Positions 1 to 5,166 of a DNA stretch of 10,621 nt are shown here, in pieces. Under the pieces are notes generated by a model. That model was not told where the DNA came from and did no database searches. It saw nothing but the letters and a program-made list of their open reading frames with translations. Position 1 is the stretch's first letter, and each line of letters opens with the position of its first letter. The position numbers and the translations under genes are program-made. Source of the stretch: CAZXFA01 sp964640085 (GTDB lineage Bacteria > Actinomycetota > UBA4738 > HRBIN12); NCBI GenBank assembly GCA_964640085.1, contig CAZXFA010000049.1, forward strand, positions 1-10,621, in the 5' to 3' direction.

Positions 1-1
1 T

Positions 2-991
2 TCGCCCGTCGGCGATCACCGTGGCGACCGCGGCCTCGAGCCGATCGCCCGCCTCCCGCTCGCCCAGGTGCCGGAGCATCATCGCCCCGCAGAGCATCAT
101 CGCCATCGGGTTCGCGCGGTCCGACCCTCGATAGTGAGGCGCGCTCCCCTGCTGAGTCTCGAACACCGCGAGCTCGTCGCCGAGGTTGACACCTGGGGCC
201 AGACCCGGGCCGCCGATCAACCCCGCGCACAGATCCGAGACGATATCGCCGTACAGGTTGGGCAGCACCAGGACGTCGTGATCCTGAGGACGTCGAACGA
301 GCTGCATCGCGAGGTTGTCGATGATCCGCTCGCCAAAGGTGATCGTCGGGTGCTCCGCCGCCACCGCTCGGACCGCCTCCAGGAACAACCCGTCCGACCA
401 CTTCAGGATGTTCGCCTTGTGGCCGGCGGTCACCGCGCGCCGGCCGTGCTCGGCCGCGTAGCCGAACGCGAACCGGGCGATCCGATCGCTCGCACCCGCC
501 GAGATCGCCTTGATCGAGAGCCCGGAGTCCTCCCGGATCCGATGCCCGGTGGTCGCCTCGACGAAGCCGATCATCTCTTCGGTGGCCGGGGCGCCCTGCT
601 CGAACTCGATCCCCGTGTAGCTGTCCTCGGTGTTCTCTCGGACCACCACGAGGTCCACGTCCGCGTAGCGGGAGGGGACCCCGGGGAAGGAGCGACAGGG
701 ACGTACCCCGGCGTAGAGATCGAGCGCCAGGCGTAGGTCCACGTTCGGGCTCCCCCACGAACCATCGATCCGGCTCGAGAGCGGCCCCTTCAGCGCGACC
801 CTGTTCGCCCGGATCGAACGCAGGACCCGATCGGGCAACGGCCTTCCCTCGTCCCGAGCCAGCTCCTCGCCCGCCGGCTGGAGGTCCCACTCGATCTGGA
901 CGCCGGTCGCCTCCACCGCTCGGCGGGCGGCGTCGACCACCTCGGGCCCGACGCCGTCGCCGGGGATCAGGGTGATCTTGTAGGGAACCAT
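2..991 (-). CDS. icd: Isocitrate dehydrogenase (NAD-IDH/IPMDH-type beta-decarboxylating dehydrogenase), 3'-truncated by window edge
   Basis: It likely oxidises and decarboxylates isocitrate to 2-oxoglutarate in the cytosolic TCA cycle. The visible 330 residues cover nearly the whole enzyme; only the last few dozen C-terminal residues lie beyond base 1. Seen: N-terminal LIPGDGVGPEVV; substrate loop S81-P-N-V-D-L-R87 followed by R97 and R100; RENTEDSYTGIE (118-129); K192 in HKANILKW; Mg-binding aspartates D225 (IIDN), D249 and D253 (NLYGDIVSD); and GPGLAPGVNLGD. Ser81 and Asn83 in the substrate loop favour isocitrate over isopropylmalate or homoisocitrate, as does the citrate synthase next door. 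The ATG at 991-989 has AGAAGG about 7 bases upstream. Oddity: the usual FE-x-x-HG-[ST]-AP loop reads FETQQGSAPHYRG, so the conserved His is Gln281, followed by His285-Tyr286. NAD versus NADP use is therefore open. Family is certain; exact substrate is very likely. Confidence 0.88.
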   Translation of the reverse strand, partial: MVPYKITLIPGDGVGPEVVDAARRAVEATGVQIEWDLQPAGEELARDEGRPLPDRVLRSIRANRVALKGPLSSRIDGSWGSPNVDLRLALDLYAGVRPCRSFPGVPSRYADVDLVVVRENTEDSYTGIEFEQGAPATEEMIGFVEATTGHRIREDSGLSIKAISAGASDRIARFAFGYAAEHGRRAVTAGHKANILKWSDGLFLEAVRAVAAEHPTITFGERIIDNLAMQLVRRPQDHDVLVLPNLYGDIVSDLCAGLIGGPGLAPGVNLGDELAVFETQQGSAPHYRGSDRANPMAMMLCGAMMLRHLGEREAGDRLEAAVATVIADGR

Positions 992-1035
992 GCCCGACCT
1001 TCTGCGATGATGCAGCCTTCGGTCCCGCGTGCGAA

Positions 1036-1064
1036 AGTATCACGAGGTCGAGATATCTTGGCAG
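1036..1064 (-). promoter_or_regulatory. Candidate sigma70-type promoter for the isocitrate dehydrogenase gene
   Basis: On the minus strand, a -35-like CTGCCA (1064-1059) and a -10-like GATACT (1041-1036) are separated by exactly 17 bases. Each matches 4 of 6 consensus positions. Transcription would start near 1029, giving a leader of about 38 bases before the ATG at 991. The perfect palindrome AGATATCT (1051-1058) lies inside the spacer and could be an operator site. This is motif matching by eye only; no matching plus-strand promoter for citrate synthase was convincing in the same region. Confidence 0.3.
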
Positions 1065-1112
1065 GGACGGGATGGGGATCCGGAAGCCCGACGGGCCCCT
1101 GAGAGGAGCGCG

Positions 1113-2231
1113 GTGAGCCAGAAGGGCCTGCGGGAAATCGTCGCGGCGCAGACCAGCCTGTCGGACATCGACGGCGCGGCGGGCCGGCTCTGGTACGTCG
1201 GCCACCCGATCGAGGATCTGGCGGAGCGCGCGACGTACGAGGAGGTCGTCTACCTCCTGCACGAGCTCCGCCTGCCCACCCAGGCCGAGCTCGACGAGCT
1301 CAACGGGTTCCTGGTCGAGCAACGCGAGCCCTCCCGATTCATCGCGGACCTGATGCTGACCCTCGCCCAGCAGACCTCCCCGATGTCGATGCTGCGGACC
1401 AGCGTGTCCGCGGCGTCGGCGTACGACCCCGACGGGTGGGACAACTCGCCGGAGGCCAACCGCCGCAAGGCCCTGCGGCTCATCGCCCGGACACCGACGT
1501 TCCTCACGATGTACCATCGCCTGCGGACCGGGCAGGACTTCGTCCCAGCCAACCCCAAGCTCTCCCATACGGCCAACTTCCTCTCCATGCTCACGGGGCT
1601 CGAGCCTTCGCCCGAGGACGCCGAGACACTCGACACCACCTTCACCCTCTACGCCGATCACACGATGAACGCCTCCACGTTCACCGCCCGGATCATCGCG
1701 TCCACGCTCGCGGACATCCACTCCGCGATCACCGGGGCGATCGCTGCTCTCAAGGGACCCCTCCACGGGGGCGCCAACGAAGAAGCGATGAAGATGCTCG
1801 AGGAGGTACGGGAGCCGGCCAACGCCGAGGCCTACGTGGCGGACCGCCTCGCCCGCAAGGAGAAGGTGATGGGGTTCGGCCACGCCGTCTACCGGACGAT
1901 GGACCCGCGGGCCCGCATCCTGAAGCGCCTGTCCCGCGAGACCGGAGAGCGTCACGGCGATCTGCGCTGGTACCAGATCTCCGAGGCGATCGAGCGCACG
2001 GCGCACGAGCAGAAGGGCCTGTACCCGAACGTCGACTTCTATGCCGCCAGCGTCTACCACATGCTCGGCATCCCGACCGACCTGATGACGCCGATCTTCG
2101 CGATCGCGCGGATGGCGGGGTGGACGGCCCACGTGCGCGAGCAGTACGCCGACAACCGCATCATCCGGCCGGACTCCGAGTACGTGGGCCCTCGCGACCA
2201 GCGCTGGATCCCCATCGCCGACCGCCGCTGA
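1113..2231 (+). CDS. gltA: Citrate synthase (type I, short 'CitZ-like' form)
   Basis: It condenses acetyl-CoA with oxaloacetate to citrate, the TCA entry step. The 372-residue length fits the dimeric Gram-positive/archaeal-type enzymes rather than the roughly 430-aa E. coli hexameric form. Seen: ADHTMNASTF (181-190), LKGPLHGGANEEAMKML with catalytic-type His218, GFGHAVYRTMDPRA with His257, and PNVDFYAASVYHMLGIP with Asp308, so the His-His-Asp catalytic triad is intact. The GTG at 1113 is chosen because GAGAGGAG (1101-1108) sits 4 bases before it and homology begins with QKGLREIVAAQTSLSDIDG. A longer frame from GTG 1029 adds 28 residues of unconserved sequence and runs through the promoter region. 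It is divergent from the isocitrate dehydrogenase gene, so the two share a control region. The commonly seen GHRVY is GHAVY here. 2-methylcitrate synthase cannot be fully excluded, but no prpB or prpD genes are visible. Confidence 0.93.
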   Translation: MSQKGLREIVAAQTSLSDIDGAAGRLWYVGHPIEDLAERATYEEVVYLLHELRLPTQAELDELNGFLVEQREPSRFIADLMLTLAQQTSPMSMLRTSVSAASAYDPDGWDNSPEANRRKALRLIARTPTFLTMYHRLRTGQDFVPANPKLSHTANFLSMLTGLEPSPEDAETLDTTFTLYADHTMNASTFTARIIASTLADIHSAITGAIAALKGPLHGGANEEAMKMLEEVREPANAEAYVADRLARKEKVMGFGHAVYRTMDPRARILKRLSRETGERHGDLRWYQISEAIERTAHEQKGLYPNVDFYAASVYHMLGIPTDLMTPIFAIARMAGWTAHVREQYADNRIIRPDSEYVGPRDQRWIPIADRR

Positions 2232-2241
2232 AGGGGCAGGT

Positions 2242-2264
2242 GGTCCGGCCCTCCTTCAGGGACC
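2242..2264. terminator. Weak bidirectional hairpin between convergent genes
   Basis: GGT-(CCGG bulge)-CCCT, loop CCTTC, then AGGG-ACC can fold into a 7-bp interrupted stem. It begins 11 bases after the citrate synthase stop and overlaps the stop codon (2256-2258) of the convergent minus-strand gene. There is no T-run on either strand, so if it terminates at all it is not a canonical intrinsic terminator. It is the only structure seen in this 24-base convergent gap. Confidence 0.25.
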
Positions 2265-3629
2265 GCCCGCTTCCTCCGCGGCCGGGATCCCGGCGGAGGC
2301 CGCCACCCGGAACACCGCGACCTCGAAGAGCGCGAGCAGCGACACCACGACCAGGAACCCGAGGAAGGAGAGGTCGAAGAAGAACAGGGTGGCGACGCCG
2401 ACGGCCGCTCCCCCGAACACCAGGGCGTCTCGGTGGGCTCGGATCCAGGCGGCCACCGGCTCCCGGCGAGCCGCCCCCGGTGCGGCCGCCACCGCGCGGC
2501 CCAGGTCGACCGCCCAGCCGCGCAGACGCGAAGCCCACGGGTACGGTCCGGTGACCAACGCCACGACGATCACCGCGAGCGAGATCACGAGCAGGACGCC
2601 CGTGTACCGGAGCAGACCGGCCATCAACTCGTCGGTGAGGGCGGTCGCTGCCGCCTTGTTCTCCGGCCTCACCCGGTCGACCAGCCGATCGATCGAGGCC
2701 AGCGCCAGCCGGCGCACCAGGACGAGGCCCAAGGCCGATCCGGCCGAGACCTGGAGGAGGGTCCGACGCTTCCGGACCGACGCCCACAACGTCGCCGCCA
2801 ACAGGATGACGAACAGCACGACGAGGAAGACCACGAGCCGGTCGAAGAGGCGAACCGCCCGCTGCAGGGCCTCCAGCTCGGTGGAGTCGAAGACGACGAT
2901 CGCGCCGAAGTCATCGGGGAGATCCACGCCGAGCGCCAGCTCCACCTTCGCCACCGCCGCCTCGGGAACCTCGTCGACCCGGATCTCGGGGAGCGGGGCC
3001 TCGCCCGGGAGCAGCCCCGAGGCGAGCGTTCCGATCTGCTCCAGCGCCAGGTTCACGAGCGGGAGCAGGTTCAGGAGCACCTTCCCCTCCCGAACGCTGA
3101 TCGTCTCGCCCCGTCCATCGAGGACCGCCAGCACCTGCGTGTGGACGAAGCGGTTCGCTTCCGTCCAGAACCGCTGGAAGGCGTCGGTCTGCAGCACCCT
3201 CAGCACCTGATCCTGCACGAAGCCTCGCGCCGCGTTGGCGAGCGGCGCCGCGATCACATCGGCCTGATCCGGGAGCGCATCCGCGATCACCCGCTGAACG
3301 TCCAACGCGATGAAGACCTGGTCCGTGACCGTGCGAGCCAGGTACTCCTGGACCCGGGGATCGTCCGCCAGCGGCCCGATGGCCTCCACGTATCGGTCGG
3401 TGCTCAGCACGGTCCGCCGGGCCCAGGCACCCGGCACGGCCACCGTGAAGACGATGACCGTCAGGGCAGCCAGGAGCGGGGCGAGCACCCGTCGGAGCCG
3501 GTGCCGACGCTCCGGCCTTGTTTCGAGCGCCTCGACCCGGGCCTGGAGCCGGTCGCGCTCGGCACGGATCCGTTCGAGCTCGCCGCGCGACGGACCCTCC
3601 TCGCCGGTCATCTCGTCGTTCCCGTCCAT
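2256..3629 (-). CDS. Multi-pass membrane protein with N-terminal coiled coil and large extracytoplasmic helical domain (function unknown)
   Basis: I do not recognise a named function. Residue numbers count from the upstream ATG at 3635. A charged coiled-coil-like stretch (about 17-40) precedes TM1 (about 50-70). A segment of about 195 residues follows, carrying STDRYVEAIGPLADDPRVQ, AFQRFWTEANRFVHTQV and LLNLLPLVNLALEQIG, probably outside the membrane. Further hydrophobic segments lie at about 266-287, 293-312, 343-363, 404-420 and 424-444. The 'STDRYV..ADDP' plus 'W..ANR..H' pattern resembles a family of uncharacterised actinobacterial membrane proteins, from memory only. Start choice: AGGAGG (3643-3638) lies only 2 bases before ATG 3635 but 8 bases before ATG 3629, so the second is preferred (457 aa). 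That ribosome site overlaps the TAG stop of the upstream YccA-like gene, so the two are co-transcribed and probably translationally coupled. Confidence 0.85.
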   Translation of the reverse strand: MDGNDEMTGEEGPSRGELERIRAERDRLQARVEALETRPERRHRLRRVLAPLLAALTVIVFTVAVPGAWARRTVLSTDRYVEAIGPLADDPRVQEYLARTVTDQVFIALDVQRVIADALPDQADVIAAPLANAARGFVQDQVLRVLQTDAFQRFWTEANRFVHTQVLAVLDGRGETISVREGKVLLNLLPLVNLALEQIGTLASGLLPGEAPLPEIRVDEVPEAAVAKVELALGVDLPDDFGAIVVFDSTELEALQRAVRLFDRLVVFLVVLFVILLAATLWASVRKRRTLLQVSAGSALGLVLVRRLALASIDRLVDRVRPENKAAATALTDELMAGLLRYTGVLLVISLAVIVVALVTGPYPWASRLRGWAVDLGRAVAAAPGAARREPVAAWIRAHRDALVFGGAAVGVATLFFFDLSFLGFLVVVSLLALFEVAVFRVAASAGIPAAEEAGGP

Positions 3630-3641
3630 CGACATCTCCTC

Positions 3642-4394
3642 CTACTGCCCGCGGCGCAGCAGCGCGATCAGCCGCAGGAGCTCCAGGTAGAGCCAGACAA
3701 GGGTCGAGACCAGTCCGAACGCGGCGAGCCACTCCATCTCCCGCGGAGCGCCGCTGGAGGCACCCCCGTCGATCACCGCGAAGTCGATCAGCAGGTTGAG
3801 CGCAGCCACGACGCAGATCGCAACGCTGATCCCGATCCCGAGCGGCGTCGGGTTCGAGAGGAAGCGCAGGTCGACACCGAACAGGCTCAGCCCCCATGCC
3901 ACCAGGTACAGGACGGCGATGCCGAACGTCGCCCCGACCACGGTTCCGACGAGCCGGTTGGTCACCCTCACGATCCGAGCCCCGTAGAGCAGGAGACAGG
4001 CCCCGAACACGCAGAGCGAGGCGAACACCGCCTGTCCAACCACGCCGTCGTAGAACGTCTCGTACACGCTGGAGACGGCTCCCATCCAGGAACCCGCGAG
4101 CAGGGCGAAGACGAGCCCAAGGAGGGGAGCGACCCGAGGGTTGGATGCGGCGGCGAAGGTGAGCGCCACGAGGAGGACGAACCCGAGCAGGAACAGCATC
4201 CCCGACGTGGTGGCGAAGACGCGCTCGGCGAAGCTCCACCCCACCACGGCGGATGCCACCACGAGCAGGAGAAGCGCGAACGCCTTGGCGGCCGTTCCGC
4301 CGACCGTCATCGTCCGCGTGATCGCCCTGCCGCGCGTGACCAGCTCGACGTTCCGTCGCGCGAACGTCTGGTCGTTCAGGACCTGTGTCGACAC
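3642..4394 (-). CDS. Bax inhibitor-1/YccA family membrane protein
   Basis: This is an inner-membrane protein of the Bax-inhibitor-1 superfamily (YccA/YetJ-like). Family members have been linked to Ca2+ leak or FtsH modulation; the role here is unknown. The 250 residues contain about seven hydrophobic segments (roughly 35-53, 64-83, 88-105, 118-137, 147-172, 185-207, 222-246). Family-typical stretches are MTVGGTAAKAF (29-39), SNPRVAPLLGLVFAL with GSWMGAVSSVYE (84-111), NPTPLGIGISV, and the C-terminal LIDFAVIDGG followed by GAPREMEWLAAFGLVSTLVWLYLELLRL. The start is the GTG at 4394: GAGGGGG sits 6 bases upstream and VSTQVLNDQTFARR fits the usual N-terminus. A longer frame to ATG 4505 would overlap the preceding gene and a hairpin region, so it is rejected. 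It is the first gene of a two-gene unit with the downstream membrane protein. Confidence 0.9.
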   Translation of the reverse strand: MSTQVLNDQTFARRNVELVTRGRAITRTMTVGGTAAKAFALLLLVVASAVVGWSFAERVFATTSGMLFLLGFVLLVALTFAAASNPRVAPLLGLVFALLAGSWMGAVSSVYETFYDGVVGQAVFASLCVFGACLLLYGARIVRVTNRLVGTVVGATFGIAVLYLVAWGLSLFGVDLRFLSNPTPLGIGISVAICVVAALNLLIDFAVIDGGASSGAPREMEWLAAFGLVSTLVWLYLELLRLIALLRRGQ

Positions 4395-4457
4395 GGGTGA
4401 CCCCCTCGCAGCGCAGTTCGGCCCCCACAGCCCAACGGAACGGACGGGAACCGGCAT

Positions 4458-4487
4458 CACCCCGAACGGGTGAAACCGGCCGCCGGT
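4458..4487 (-). terminator. Tandem hairpins after the gap-broken gene (candidate terminator or leader structure)
   Basis: Reading the minus strand, 4 bases after the stop at 4492 comes ACCGG-CGG-CCGGT (4487-4475), then TTT, then CACCC-GTTCG-GGGTG (4472-4458). Each stem is a perfect 5 bp with a 3- or 5-base loop. The first, followed by three T residues, could end the long upstream operon. Equally, the pair sits 64 bases ahead of the YccA-like start and could lie in its leader. Both stems are short. Confidence 0.35.
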
Positions 4488-4491
4488 CCCC

Positions 4492-5019
4492 TCACGCGGA
4501 GGCACGAACGCGGGCCAGCCCCTCGCCGAGGGTGCCGGCCACCGCGGCCACGCGAGCGCGGTCCTGGCTGCCGATGGCGACGCGTCTGGCGGCCCGCAGG
4601 GTTGCCTGGAGCTGTCGAAGGTCCGCCAGGATCTCCCTCAGCGTCCCCCGAACGTGCGCATCTTGCTCCCGCGCGATGGCGTCGACGACCAGCGGTTCGA
4701 GCGCGTTCAACACCGCGGTCTCGTAGGCGATCTCCTCATCGGTGGGCGCGCTCGTCCGTGCGCGGATGGCGAGCCGCTGGAGCTGCGCGAGCAGCGCGTC
4801 GCGGTTCGCCCGCGCCGCAGCGGTGTCAGGGCTCCGCCTCCTGGCGCTCGCGAGCGCGGCGAGCGCTCCAGCCACCAAGCCCCCAAGCAGGACCCATTGC
4901 CAGACGCGCGGTCGCTCCGCCGAAGCGATCGCGGCGGGGTCGGAGCTCCCGTCAGGTGTCGCCGAGGCGCCCCCACGGCTCGGCTCCTCGGTGGGGCTCG
5001 GCTCGGCCGACGGCTCCTC
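4492..5019 (-). CDS. C-terminal part of a membrane-anchored Pro/Glu/Ser-rich protein (function unknown), interrupted by assembly gap
   Basis: The visible 175 residues begin at the gap with a low-complexity acidic linker (EEPSAEPSPTEEPSRGG and a further Ser/Asp/Ala-rich stretch to about residue 41). A hydrophobic helix follows (about 45-62, RVWQWVLLGGLVAGALAAL) and then positively charged ARRR. The remaining roughly 110 residues are helical and charged (ANRDALLAQLQRLAIRAR, DEEIAYETAVLNALEPLV, LREILADLRQLQATLRAARR), resembling a cytoplasmic coiled-coil domain. Predicted topology is an outside linker and inside C-terminus, as the positive-inside rule would suggest. I recognise no family. It probably belongs to the same gene as the N-terminal fragment at 5120-5166: the reading frame agrees if the gap is really 100 bases, but the gap size is likely arbitrary, so two genes are possible. 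Confidence 0.7.
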   Translation of the reverse strand, partial: EEPSAEPSPTEEPSRGGASATPDGSSDPAAIASAERPRVWQWVLLGGLVAGALAALASARRRSPDTAAARANRDALLAQLQRLAIRARTSAPTDEEIAYETAVLNALEPLVVDAIAREQDAHVRGTLREILADLRQLQATLRAARRVAIGSQDRARVAAVAGTLGEGLARVRASA

Positions 5020-5119
5020 NNNNNNNNNNNNNNNNNNNNNNNNNNNNNNNNNNNNNNNNNNNNNNNNNNNNNNNNNNNNNNNNNNNNNNNNNNNNNNNNN
5101 NNNNNNNNNNNNNNNNNNN
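5020..5119. other. Assembly gap: 100 unknown bases
   Basis: There are exactly 100 consecutive N, the usual placeholder for a scaffold join of unknown size. The flank at 4976-5019 is a repetitive GC-rich stretch built from GGCTC/CTCGG-type units that encodes the acidic Pro/Ser linker. Such low-complexity sequence may have broken the assembly. Any coding sequence inside is unknown. Confidence 0.98.
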
Positions 5120-5166
5120 AGGACCAACCAGAGGACGAGCACGGAAAGACCCGGACGGCGGATCAC
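5120..5166 (-). CDS. N-terminal fragment of the gap-broken gene (signal peptide or membrane anchor)
   Basis: The GTG at 5166-5164 overlaps the TGA of the SulP gene (GTGA), with CGGAGGG about 9 bases upstream. This gives 15 visible residues, MIRRPGLSVLVLWLV, and then the gap. Two arginines followed by a hydrophobic run look like the start of a Sec signal peptide or signal anchor. An ATG in the same frame at 5208 would add 14 residues inside the SulP coding region and is less likely given the ribosome site. The overlap implies translational coupling to the transporter. It is most simply the start of the protein whose C-terminus lies at 4492-5019. Confidence 0.6.

Noticed and set aside
68..736. 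Long plus-strand open frame of 222 codons
   Set aside because: It is antisense to the clear isocitrate dehydrogenase, is rich in Arg/His/Asp, and has no domain sense; typical of high-GC antisense frames.
1054..1063. TATCTT and TTGGCA as plus-strand promoter elements for citrate synthase
   Set aside because: TATCTT has no fitting -35 about 17 bases upstream, and TTGGCA has no -10-like hexamer 16-18 bases downstream.
1436..2554. Plus-strand frame of 372 codons overlapping citrate synthase
   Set aside because: Out-of-frame shadow of citrate synthase; Arg/Pro-rich and runs on into the convergent gene.
2433..4400. Plus-strand frame of 655 codons opposite the two membrane genes
   Set aside because: Highly charged Arg/Asp/Glu/Gln composition produced by reading membrane-protein codons on the opposite strand; no ribosome site or recognisable motif.
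2911..4428. Minus-strand frame of 505 codons across the YccA-like gene and its neighbour
   Set aside because: Crosses two well-supported genes in another frame and is Arg/Gly/Ala low complexity.
4395..4505. Longer start (ATG 4505) for the YccA-like protein
   Set aside because: Would translate through tandem hairpins and overlap the preceding gene; GTG 4394 has GAGGGGG 6 bases upstream.
4976..5019. Direct-repeat array or CRISPR at the gap edge
   Set aside because: The repetition is explained by the coding of an acidic Glu/Pro/Ser linker; units are short and unevenly spaced, with no spacer structure.
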